From: Hoplostethus atlanticus
Lineage: Eukaryota > Chordata > Actinopteri > Trachichthyiformes > Trachichthyidae
Length of the DNA stretch: 64,000 nt
Direction: 5' to 3'
Assembly (NCBI GenBank): GCA_034670405.1
Contig: JAXDDX010000047.1
Coordinates: 773,501-837,500 of the forward strand
The notes under the pieces are model-generated. The model saw only the letters and a program-made list of their open reading frames with translations, was not told the DNA's origin and ran no database searches. The position numbers and the translations under genes were made by a program. Positions 43,539-55,686 of this stretch are shown here, in pieces (position 1 is the stretch's first letter; every line of letters begins with the position of its first letter).

Positions 43539-44783
43539 GCCTACACTATGAGCTGTTGATCTGAATGTATCCCTCACTGACGCTAAAACTGACTTTGATA
43601 CTGCCTTGGAATAATCCATCACACTCTTCATACACAGCAGGGATTTATTCTCTGACAACTGCTGAGACAAATCTGACAGTTTCCTGCTTTGCCAGATGCC
43701 CAGAGATGTTTTGATAGCACTAAGCTATCTAGCTGACATGTGACACTGTCTTATACACCTGAGCAGGAATCAAAAGATGTAACTGGAAACCCTCGCTCAG
43801 CTTTAGTCAGTCTTGTTCCTCTGATTCAAGGATTACAGTGACTAATCCTTGTGGTTGGGTGTCTGGATCAGATCCCATCCCTGTGACTAATGTTGATTTT
43901 CATGCAATAATACTTCAATAATACTTTTTACAATTCCAATGGTTTCCAACTCTAAGATAGAAACAGTGGAGTAGGGAGGGTCTACCCAGTTATAACTCAA
44001 CAGCAGCAGCTAAACGTGGCGAGATTACTTCTCCTCAGACAACCTGATTCCTTATGTTTCATCAATATATTGATAGGGTTTGTATAATGTTGTATAATGT
44101 AAAACAGAAGTGATTAAATACATTGAACATTAAGTTATGCAGAAGAATCGATTTGTTATTTGCACCGGCGGCTATTCAAATGGAAGAAAATTTCAAATTC
44201 AATTTCATTAGGTTTTTCAGATTACAGTTGCAAAGTCCATTAATCACAGTGCAGTAAAGCAGCATCATATAAATCAAGTGAAACGTACTTTTGGTTCAAT
44301 GATTTATTCAGAGTGAATTCAGACCCTCTTAATTAATCATCAATCATAATTTGACCCATATTTGTTTGTTTCTATCTGCACATTACAGTCCTTGAAGCGA
44401 CTTTAAACCCGATTGAATTCTGTATGATTGGCAGTCACAGCAGAGCCAGGTTTGTCACTTCTGATGACATGACTTTAATCAAAGTCAAGCAGGAAGTGTG
44501 CGGCCCCGGGGCGAAAACAGTCAGTGAAGGAATGTGCTGTGATTGGGTGGCCTCTCCGCCTGAGGTCGGCTCCCTGGAGGACCTGCAGGGGTCTGACCAC
44601 TCCTCACTATTAATCAATCGTGTGTGTGTATGTGTGTGGTGTGTGTGGTGTGTGTGTTGTTTTGTGTATATGTTTGGCGTGTGCACTTGCATGCTTAAGT
44701 GCAAATGTGTCTGTGTGATATTCTACTGAGCAGTCATAATCCACCACCATGTTGTTTTATCACGCCCACTTTGTCCAATTTCT

Positions 44784-45180
44784 GCTTTTGACTGGGAACT
44801 GATCACTTCATCACCGATACATCTGATTGGTTTTGGGTTTAGCTAGCTAACCATAGTATGTGACTAGCTAACCGTCACCGTCTTGTAACACATCTGATTA
44901 GCACACTAGCTAACGTAGCTAGTGTTACTTCTAGTGGCTAGTTAACTTTGCTAAATTAGCCCGCTAGCTAGCTAGCTAACAGTTTGTTCAGGTTAGCTTA
45001 GCTGACTCTTCTCAAGCTACAACTCAGAGTGTGTTTGACTAGAGACTTGGGCTGAATGGATCTACACCCAAACCACCACAATATTTTTCAGATATCTCTC
45101 TTTTTTTAGCCTGTTTGTTATATTTCAACATTATTTGCACACAGCTACTTCTCCACTGGACCTCCATGATGGTGTCAGAC
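44784..45180 (+). repeat. Dispersed repeat family B, copy 2
   Basis: This block carries TTTTGACTGGGAACTGATCA, runs of GCTAGCTAGCTAAC, ACAGTTTGTTCAGGTTAGC, CAGATATCTCTCTTTTTTTA and CTGGACCTCCATGATGGTG in the same order as the copy at 31266. Divergence is visible, so the insertions are not very recent. Confidence 0.65.
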
Positions 45181-45532
45181 AGGCTAGCTAACAGGCCCAG
45201 TACAGAATCAGAGCTAGTGGCTTTATTTGACGCTTTATACATGGACAGAATGTGACAGCTACTTTTTGTAAATGTGTGTTCTTTGTTGACGTCAGCAGAA
45301 CTTCCATTTAGAGTTATGATTTGATCTAAAGGTTGCTAAATGACCATTTTTAATCAGTACACTAAATCCATAATGTGATATATCACAAACAATCTCATGT
45401 AACAGACAATGACAGACAATGTTATAATTTACCATTCAGGCGGTGGGGAGGCAAGTTGCAGGATTTAACATACATAACATGCTGGGTTACTGCTGAAACA
45501 AAGGGTTTTATTCCACGTACATGTGAATGCGT

Positions 45533-45567
<35 letters not shown>

Positions 45568-46843
45568 ATGGACCTATTGTTAAGAATAATATCCTTCGGT
45601 TCAGTGCTCCTAGAAGTGATATTCTGTAAGGATCTAATGGAACCAATCAGAATCATTTTATCCATTTGTTCATTTGATTCAGACCATTAAAGCACATTGC
45701 TCTGTATGAGCAGTGAGCAACAGCTTGGCACAGACCAGACTTCAACAGTCAACTATAGCATTTGCAGTTGTTGGCAGCGGCCAGCGCGGTCTTTATTGAC
45801 TTCCAGAAGTGGAAGGCGTCCAAACTAGAAGTATGTGTACACTGTAATTTCCCTGCCACCTGTGTGACTGACTGGCTTGCTGCTGCACCACCGGGGCCGC
45901 TCGTAACCATTGGATCCAGCTGGGCTCGTCGGTCGAACAATGATCTCTGTCTCTCCGTCCCCATGTCCACCAAGATGGGGTATGACTGTGGAGGAAACCT
46001 TAAATGATGTTAATAATGTGCTGTTGAAAAGCAGCGCGGATAAAGAAATCAGTGATATTACCACGCATGACGTCAGCCATCCACCCCTTCAATTATACTG
46101 CAGTGTTGAGGTAATAGGAGGCATACTGTGGGATTGGTCATGTTATTGCCATGACTGCCTTTTATGTCTCATTTAAGTGTTTGTTTTTCTTCTTCTGTAG
46201 GTCAAAGCTATTATATTTAGCTAAACTAAGACTACAATAAGGCATTAAACACACAAAGGGAAAGGGAAATCTAAAAGTGAAATATGTATCAAAACCAAAC
46301 TGAAATAAGATTAAAAAAAAACCAACTCTTTTCAGTGCTAGTTTTTTGATGCCATACGGTGAGTGAAAAGCAGAATGAATGTTGAGCTGATCATACCAAG
46401 GAAGACACTTTGATGAACATGAAGCTGAGTGTTCTTAAATATACCCAGTATTAGTAAATATCTGTTTTATGTTAACAAAACCTTTGCAGGCATTTTTCTC
46501 TGACATAATTGAAAAGTAACAGAGAAAATCAAACGTTGCATTAAACGCAAGGTATCCCCAAACTTGACAGTGTATAAAACATAACATTTACCCCCCCGTC
46601 CCTCAGCTCCTTATTACGTTACTTTCTGACCTGAATCCAGAAGGTTCCTTCCTGTTGCAGCCCTGCGATCAACGTTGAAATGTTAGCCAGTCTGTTACAG
46701 TGACACTGTGATACCTCATGCTGCATGAGATAGTTCAGCCTGGACCACAGCAGAGTATTGTTTTACTCATCCTACATTTGACTCAGTGTGTGTGTGTGTG
46801 CATGCGTGTTGTGTGATTTGTGGCAAGACTGTGCATTAGTGCA

Positions 46844-46850
<7 letters not shown>

Positions 46851-46881
<31 letters not shown>
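46851..46881. repeat. (GT)n microsatellite
   Basis: About 15 GT units, intergenic. Confidence 0.9.
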
Positions 46882-46883
<2 letters not shown>

Positions 46884-47865
46884 TCAGACAGCATTTACAT
46901 CACTCAGTTCTAACTTTTTATCCACTCGTACAAACATCCAGCTTGATATACTGCCACTGTCAGTTTAACGTTGCCCAGAGAAATTTTCATCCATTCGTCA
47001 TCTTTACTGTGGAAAGACCCAGAGCCGTATTTCACCGACATCAAAGCCCGTCCCCGCTGTCCTCGTCGTGCAGAAATGTCTTCACAACTTCCAATGTTTA
47101 GGTTGTTCCAGTCTGACAAGCCCCGACAGAAATCTCGCTCTGAATTTGACCCCAAATTTCTTATTTTTTCTAAATTAAAAAAAAAAAAACCTTTGATGTT
47201 TTTCCCCCAATAACAGGGGAAACACATTTGTTCAATTATTGCTGAGTGATATATGAAACAGAAGCTTTCATTTCTCCATGTGTTCCACCGAACAATGAAT
47301 TCATTATATTCTGGAGCGTCGCCCCTGAGAGAGTAAAGCAGGACACAGTTTCACACTATATAACAATAATGTCACCCATGAACCGATTCTTCAGTTTACA
47401 TGATGTTTATGTGCCCATTTCACGTTGCATGGCTTGTGTATGTGGGATTGATATTCTGTGTAAAACAAAATATCAAATGTGCTTTTCTATTATTTATAAA
47501 AGTAACGTTGGAAGAAAAATAAATATGTACCATTTGGAAAACAGTGACATCAAGTCTTATAAAGATGATTACTGGTTTGAAAATAAAACTCATGGTTTAT
47601 TGTTGAACGTATTAACTGTCATAAGACTTTTTTTGCTTTTAAAAGAGTACAAGCTTCGGGGATTGAATCATCTGTTTTTGAAACAAACTGAAACTGGGAT
47701 ACAGGCTTTTTTTTGTGTACTAATTTGCTGGCGCCGTGACCAGCGGGGCCCAGCGGGGCTGCAAAAACCTGATTTGCTCCTTGTAATAAAAAAACAAAAA
47801 ACAAAACAAGAATTATCCAGTTCTGTTTTGTGTGCATCTCCCTCTTGTTATGTCATATGTTATGT

Positions 47866-47868
<3 letters not shown>

Positions 47869-47904
<36 letters not shown>
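47869..47904. repeat. (GT)n microsatellite
   Basis: About 17 GT units; they code for the VCVCV tail of the unassigned frame at 47246-47923. Confidence 0.95.
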
Positions 47905-47908
<4 letters not shown>

Positions 47909-49589
47909 TTGGTTTTACCTTGACATTATGTGTGTTATTTCTGACAGTAACAGTATTTTGTTCAAAACAAATATTCAGTATTTAGGAATGAAGCAGTTGA
48001 TTAGCGCACAGGCGTACTGATGTATTCCCAGAGTCGTTTCTTCATCTCAATTCTGTCTCATTCTGTGATCGCCTCCGTCTGAAATGTTTCTCCTAAAACT
48101 CCCTCAGGAGCAAGAGGGAGAGAATAAACTCTTCATGAGATCAATGTGAAGATGCTAACTTGTACCATGCAGGAAAACGCAGCAGGATGTTTGAGGAGAA
48201 GGAGTCGTCATAAAACATCATGTAGAGTTTTTCTTTGAGGTCTTTCTCTCAGGGTTTCATATTCAGGAGAGTTAAATGACACTTACTTGAGATCATTCGG
48301 GGATCTGTTGTTTTGATCAGAGTGAGATCAACATGAGGGTTTATGTGGTTGAGTCGCTTGAATTTGAGAAACAGGGGAAAATGCCTTCAGTCTCATCTAG
48401 AGCTCATTTGTGTCCCGCAGAAATAAAAGGTAGGAACATGAGATCCTGTGGGTTTTTTCAGAGCAATGCTCGGTCCACCAAGGACTTAAACCAACGGAGA
48501 CAACTGAACCCATTGATACTCTGACTCCTCTAGCGTCGTCTACCTCACACGTGAACAGAGACACCCCTTATTATTTCTGCCCGGCGCTGGACACGATATA
48601 TATACGCTGCTCCTCAGACGTCGTGGAGAGTCGTTATGTTTCTGCGTAGCTCAGGTTGATGTATCGCGGCGGTCAGAGCGGCCATTAATCTGCAGGACGC
48701 CTCTGCAGCCTGCACGTGGCTGATCTGCCTCCTGCAGCTCATCCACTCCCCTCTCCAGTGATCCATCAGACGGGGGGTTGCCAGACGCAGAAATATAGCA
48801 TGGAATATAACAAGTATTCAAAATAGAACAGGATTTCTGCCAAAGACATACAGATGTCACCGTCAAGCCCCGCTAGTTTTTTTTTACTGTATGCTTGCTG
48901 AACTGCTGCTGCACTTGCGCTCCGTCCCCGAGAGTAATGGGTTGGAAAAATGCTCTGCTCTCTTTTCAGCCGCCAGATCCTATAAGCAACGGTGTGGAAA
49001 CGAGTTGCTCGAGAGACTCTGTCGTTTTGGGCTGCAAATATACTATTTTGGCTCTACTGTATAATAAAGTAAGAATCGCATCCAGTACTAATGCACGGCA
49101 GATGATAGATGCAGGATAAATGCGTTAAGGGGGGCTTCTGCAATGGCTACCACTGTAGATGTGATCACGATGAGAATGAGAAATGCTCTGCTCATGCACC
49201 GACACATTCGATGTCACTCAGGGCCTTTTCAAACCAAACCCTGCCTCATCTGTCTCTCCCTGGTTTGTCCCGTCTCTCCCTGGGACGGCAGCAGCATCAC
49301 ATATGGAAGACATCACGCTGTTACAGAGCAACCCTCCTCACCAAGCACTAATAACAGTGCGGCTACGGGGTTTAATAAAAAGGAATGGAACGAATTATGG
49401 CCCCGTCCCAGCCAGCCCCCATCGTGCACTGCACTGCATTAGTGTGGCCTCGGCAGCCATTCCAGACCGGCAGAGACTGGGAGGAGTGACAGAGAGCGGG
49501 GGAATGTGACTGGGAAGAGCCAGGCTTCCCAGTAATAACCAGCCGGGGCTCTTGGGGTTCCATACTGTGGTGGAGGACGGGAACACACA

Positions 49590-49630
49590 GAGAGAGCGAG
49601 AGCGAGAGAGAGAGAGAGAGAGAGAGAGAG
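49590..49630. repeat. (GA)n microsatellite
   Basis: About 20 GA units with a few GC changes, intergenic. Confidence 0.9.
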
Positions 49631-49942
49631 GACGGGTGCGTGGGCATGACAGAGGAGAGCCAAACCCTGCCGGAGGGGAGGAAACGTCAGCAGCAGTTTG
49701 ACAGAAGATGCTTCAGCTAAATATTGATTGGAATGGAAGCAGAGAATTTTCTCCTCGGCTAAATTAGCGAGTGTATGGGAGCACAGGGAGTCTCCGGAGA
49801 TTAACGAGGGAAGAGCAACAGAAATATAGTAAGTCAGGGGAAAAAGGACACAAAACACTGCCTATAGTGCCTGGTTGAGTTAGTGACTTAAAGATATTTT
49901 CATATAAATAACACTGTCATCATTGATAACACAACCGTCGTT

Positions 49943-50122
49943 CAGGAAGTGATGCGTTTTACGTTTCCGGGTTTGTTTGGAATAAACAGAAGAAGAACTG
50001 GGTGGTTAGCATGAGCAGCGATAGCCACCGTGGCTGAACAGACAGAGAGAGAGAGAGAAAGAGCGCCACTTGCAGGAACTCAAACTCCATCAGTATAAAA
50101 TGCAGGGAAAAAGACGTCACAG
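49943..50122 (+). repeat. Dispersed repeat family A, copy 1
   Basis: The core holds AAGAAGAACTGGGTGGTTAG, ATGAGCAGCGATAGCCACCG, GAGCGCCACTTGCAGG and AAAGACGTCACAG. The same sequence, about 85 percent alike by eye, recurs at 57541-57710. Related flanks (TTTTCATATAAATAA on the left, CCAAAATAAAATAAAAT on the right) extend it and also occur around the 21-bp minisatellite at 60271-61123. No termini or coding region were found. Confidence 0.75.
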
Positions 50123-51747
50123 ACCCAAATCCGAAGATGTCGCCAAAATAAAATAAAATACCAATTCAAGGTTTCACATCAGTTGTCTTTGATGCCTACA
50201 GGGAACCTCACACTCACGTTTCAGCTCCCACGGGGGTCTAAACCCCACCGAGACCACCTCGGATTTCAACCCTCACTGTCGATCTTGTGACGGCAGCAAC
50301 AGTATTGCCTCTTGCCAATACACACTAGCAGGGTTGTTCAAACTCAATCAAGCTCAATTAAGAGAACGACAGCGCAGATGATGAGCGTCGGCAGTCCTGG
50401 GTCTTTGCTGCTTGTTGGGTGGGCGGGAGAGGCCCTAACCTTTGGCCCCGTATGCAGTGACATGCCTGTGGCTAAATCAGCCGGCAGCCCAGGGGCCGAC
50501 AGGTTAGTGTGGACCTACAGCGTGGAGGGAATCCTAATGGCTCCATCAGGACAAGAGCGCCGTCTGTTACGTTATATTTCGACCTTTCTGTCACCGTTTC
50601 AGTCGCTGGCCTGCGATTAAGTCCGCGGCGTTATATTTGGCCGGCGTGTGTCTGTGCGTCAAGTTATTTGGGAGCTTAAATGTGACAGTTTCGCCACTCT
50701 CTCCTGCACTGTTTGGCCTCTGGACGCTGACCTCGCCGCCAGCTCACCGTCTCTGTCCACGTCTGACTAAAATGGCTCTGTTATATTTGGATTACGAGCT
50801 TAATTTCTCTCTCTCTCTCTCTCTCTCGATCGCTCTGGGACTTTGCCGTTGACCTTTGAGCTACTTTCCCCTTCGGTGTCTATGACGTTATGCCTTGGAC
50901 CACCACGGTTGGACTCACGGTATTTCGCTCTGGCCTTTGGCTTACACGGCTGCGTGTAGGATAATTACATCTAGGGAGGTTTTCACTCGACTGGCCTTTG
51001 AATCAACAGGACTTAACCGCCGCTCGGGCCCGTCAGCTGGTTGGGGGCCGAGGCGAAGGCTAGACTGACACACGATGTTTGGATGCTGTAATGATATCGA
51101 TAATCCAAAGGGACAGTCGCTGATTGCTTATTTGTCTGCAGAAGATTGTGATGGAATGGAAAAGTCAACCATTTGTTCCTCATGTTCCTGACTTGGAAAC
51201 CAATTTAGATCATTTGGAAAAAATGCGCTGTGATGTTCACATCCCCACGTATCTACCGAGACCCATTCGCGAGTAAGAGCCAGCGGAGTCCTAACAACAC
51301 AGTCTCCAACACGCCATTGATTTCCTGCAGTCACGTCAGTGTCACGTCGGGTGAAGACACATTTGTGTTGTAAAAAGAGGCATTAAGTCAGACACACGGG
51401 CATGCATGGGCAGCTGCAGAAGCACACACACACACACACACACACAGCTCACCCTCCTCCTTTCATTGCGACTCCATCAATATCATATTACTTGTTCTTT
51501 TAGCTCTTTATTGATCACGCCTGCTAAGGCTGTCCATGTGCTGGTTACGATGTGCTCTATTACCTGTGTCTTAGTGTCAGTCAGTCAGATAGTGGTGTGG
51601 TGGTGGTGGTGGGGGGGGGGGGGGGGTGTTATGGCCGTCCAGGCTGCCCATCGATCCCTCGCGGTGGGTGTGAAGTGTCTCTGGTACAGATGGATGCCTG
51701 CTTATGGCATATGGAGTATGTTATGGATGCCTGCATACAGGTGTGAG

Positions 51748-52076
51748 TAGGGTTCGACCAATGTGGATGTTTTTGGATTTGAGCCCCATTTGATTTTCAT
51801 GCCACAAAAATAAAAAAAAAACAGATTTAGTTTCCTCCAGAATTGTCTTCTTGTCCCTCTGAAACGACATTTACACCATGACGGGACACTAAAACTCTCC
51901 ATTGAAACCCAGACTAATGAAATTCTCAGGTTGGTTACCAGCAGGGTGAGGTGGATTTTATTGCTGAAGCTGTTGAGTAAAATCCTCCCTCACCTCCATC
52001 AGCAGTGGACAACAACTCACCGATATCTGATTTGTATAAAAAGCCAATATCGGCCCGACATGTTGGTCTGACCCTA
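51748..52076. mobile_element. MITE-like element with TAGGGT termini
   Basis: The left end TAGGGTTCGACCAATGTGG is matched in inverted form by the right end ACATGTTGGTCTGACCCTA. The inner part has GGGACACTAAAACTCTCCAT, also found in the related block at 53298-53650. Element length is about 329 bases without coding capacity. GCCAATATCGG-type ends are common in teleost repeats. Confidence 0.6.
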
Positions 52077-53297
52077 GCATGGAGTAAAGCCTGTTTGTGG
52101 GGTTCTTCTTTGGGCTTTGAGATGCATAACCTATCGTAGAATATGATTATTGATCGCTACTTTTATTGTGAAAGACATGGATGTGTGCTGAAGTACCTAA
52201 CCTCCATCAATGGTTAGAAAAGCCGTATGAGCACCAGGCCAGGTTTCTACAGGGCACCGTCGGCGTACTGATTCATTAGCTTGCCTCAGTTGACCGTAAT
52301 TGAATTTAGAAAATGGTGATATCAGTGGTAATATTGTCTTTCCAACCTCTTCAGCGTCTGCTGAGTGCCACTTAAAGTCATTGGGATTAATGGGAAAAAT
52401 AATATCTACATTTTTTTCCTTATCCCCCAAACCAGGATGTCAATGTGATGTACCGTCTTTAGTCGGAGCATCTGCCTCAGACTGACATAGATACCGAAAA
52501 CCGCAGGGGGTGGTCATCATGGTTGGAAAAAAATGTGATATTTTGGAAAGGATGAACAATAATAATGAAAGTATTATCAGTGCGTTGGAATCATATAATT
52601 TTTGTCGATTGATTGTGACGGAAATTGTGAATGATAATCAACATCTGTTAGCAGTTAAACCGGCTGATCTTCTATCTTTGTCTCGGATTGTGTGTTTCCT
52701 ATCGTGAGGAAGGGAAAATGAGAAATGTGTGTGGCCCGCGATTTCTATTTTTCTTGGGACTTCTCATCTCATCTCCAGTGTTGATGGCCCGGCCAGGACT
52801 CTGGACTCATTCCCTCTCTCTCCACCCTCTCTCTTCTTCTTCCTCCACTATGCTTCATCGTCCTCTATCCCTCCCTCTTACTCGCAGTCTCTCCAACTTT
52901 GTGTGTGTGTGTGTGTGTGTGTGTTTGTTCGTTTTCTCATGTGTGTGTGACGTGGTTCTTATTGAACACCGACCATAAATCTCTGACCTCCTTGCAGCCT
53001 CTCAGCAAAGCGCTTCCGATATTAAATAATGGGAGTCGGGGAGGTGATCTGGTCCTCCGTCGGGGCCCCGAGGGCAGAGATGTGATATTGTTCCCATCTC
53101 CGTCTCCAATGTGGGAATTAACTGTAGCCTGTTCTCCCACCAGCACACAGGAAGAGGACACGCTCTCCGATCTGCTCCGGTAATCACTGCAGATAATAAA
53201 GGTCTGATGATCTCTCCTCATACCAAAGCACAACATTAGATGTCCAGTGAGAACAACATGAGTCAGCATCAGACGGTCTGAAGCTTGACTGATGTGG

Positions 53298-53650
53298 GTT
53301 TTTCAAGGCCGATACTGGTACCAGTGTTTTTAGACTGAAGTCACAGATAGATCATATATTGGAGCATTTTTATAGTGTTCACTGTTTCCCCAATAATTTG
53401 ATTGTTGTCAGGGTGGAAAAACCTCTGAAACCGCATTGAGACCATCACGGGACACTAAAACTCTCCACTGAAACGTGTAAAAATAAAATTGGCACAAAAA
53501 AATAATTCATCGCAGGTTTTACAGAGTTTTTATGTAGCTGTGGTCAGGGAGAAACCTCCATCATACCGGACGTGGGCGACTTGACTGGCCGGTACGTGAT
53601 ATTTAAAAAAAGGTCAATATTGGCAAAGCGATTTATCAGTCCAACCCTCG
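53298..53650. mobile_element. Second, more decayed copy of the TAGGGT-type element
   Basis: The block shares GGGACACTAAAACTCTCCAC and a GTCAATATTGGC...GTCCAACCCT end with the element at 51748-52076. The left terminus is degraded (CAAGGCCGATACTGG). It lies about 1.2 kb to the right of the first copy. Confidence 0.5.
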
Positions 53651-54267
53651 TCTGAAGTTGTATCACAGTTTGCTTTATAACGTGAGGAAAGGACAAATTG
53701 TTGAGATTGTTGATGTACGAAACTGAAAACAATTATAACAATTATAATAATATTTAAGTGATTATTAAATGATTATTGTCCCACTGTGAATTTGCATCCG
53801 TGGAGCTTCTCTGGTTCCTGAACTCTTCCCTGCGCCTGTACCCTTTAGTAACTGAGCCAAGAAAGACATCATGCCCGCTTAGACAGCACTTTCTCTCTCA
53901 GGCAGGAGGAGAGGAGAATCCATCCGGACGGGGCACTGATAGGTGAGATATAGAGGTGAGGAGGTCACTAGGAGGAGATTTGATCGGTCAATCTGCTGCT
54001 CAATGATCCAGGATTTATTATCGTGCAGAGACAGGACAGAGAGGAGTGGAAGACTGGAAGCTGGTAGGAGAGCATACATATAGGAGTATAATGGGAGAGT
54101 AAAGGTATGTGGTGAACTTAGGGAGTCTTGGTGTCCTGAAGAGACCTCCCCCTCTTAGAAGTAAACTGGGGTAAAGCTATATGGATTATACTTGGAGAAT
54201 TAAACTATCAGGAGGTACTAAGGAGTAAAGCTACCAGGAACAGCTGGTCAGAGCAGACGAATCAACA

Positions 54268-55686
54268 CTAAACTATAGGGGAGTAAACTATAGGAGAATA
54301 AACTATAGGAGAAAAACTACAGGAGAGTAAACTATAGGAGAATAAACTATAGGAGAATAAACTATAGGAGAGTAAACTATAGGAGAATAAACTATAAGAG
54401 AGTAAACTATAGGAGAATAATCTATAGGAGAATAAACTATAGGAGAGTAAACTATAGGAGAGTAAACTATAGGAGAATAAACTATAGGAGAATAAACTAT
54501 AGGAGAGTAAACTATAGGAGAATAAACTACAGGAGAATAAACTATAGGAGAGTAAACTATAGGAGAGTAAACTATAGGAGAATAAACTATAGGAGAATAA
54601 ACTACAGGAGAGTAAACTACAGGAGAATAAACTACAGGAGAATAAACTATAGGAGAATAAACTATAGGAGAGTAAACTATAGGAGAGTAAACTATAGGAG
54701 AATAAACTATAGGAGAATAAACTATAGGAGAGTAAACTATAGGAGAGTAAACTATAGGAGAATAAACTATAGGAGAGTAAACTATAGGGGAGTAAACTAT
54801 AGGAGAATAAAACTATAGGAGAGTAAACTATAGGAGAGTAAACTATAGGGAGATAAACTATAGGAGAATAAACTATAGGAGAGTAAACTATAGGAGAATA
54901 AACTATAGGAGAATAAACTATAGGAGAGTAAACTATAGGGGAGTAAACTATAGGAGAATAAACTATAGGAGAGTAAACTATAGGAGAATAAACTATAGGG
55001 AGAAGTAAACTATAGGAGAGTAAACTATAGGAGAGTAAACTATAGGGGAGTAAACTATAGGAGAGTAAACTATAGGAGAGTAAACTATAGGGGAGTAAAC
55101 TATAGGAGAATAAACTATAGGGGAGTAAACTATAGGAGAATAAACTATAGGAGAATAAACTATAGGGGAGTAAACTATAGGAGAGTAAACTATAGGAGAG
55201 TAAACTATAGGAGAATAAACTATAGGAGAGTAAACTATAGGGAGAAACTATAGGAGAGTAAACTATAGGGGAGTAAACTATAGGAGAATAACCTATAGGG
55301 GAGTAAACTATAGGAGAGTAAACTATAGGGGAGTAAACTATAGGAGAGTAAACTATAGGGGAGTAAACTATAGGGAGAGTAAACTATAGGAGAGTAAACT
55401 ATAGGAGAATAAACTATAGGAGAATAAACTATAGGAGAATAAACTATAGGGGAGTAAACTATAGGAGAGTAAACTATAGGGAGAGTAAACTATAGGAGAA
55501 TAAACTATAGGAGAGTAAACTATAGGGGAGTAAACTATAGGGGAGTAAACTATAGGAGAGTAAACTATAGGGGAGTAAACTATAGGAGAGTAAACTATAG
55601 GAGAGTAAACTATAGGGGAGATAAACTATAGGAGAATAAACTATAGGAGAGTAAACTATAGGGAGAGTAAACTATAGGGGAGTAAA
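54268..55686. repeat. 15-bp minisatellite, about 94 copies
   Basis: The unit is AGGAGARTAAACTAT, 15 bases, repeated for about 1.42 kb. The main variants are GAGAATAAAC, GAGAGTAAAC and GGGAGTAAAC, with rare one-base insertions or deletions (14- and 16-base units) that increase toward the right half. Left units are richer in the GAATAAAC form and right units in the GGGAGTAAAC form. Confidence 0.97.
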
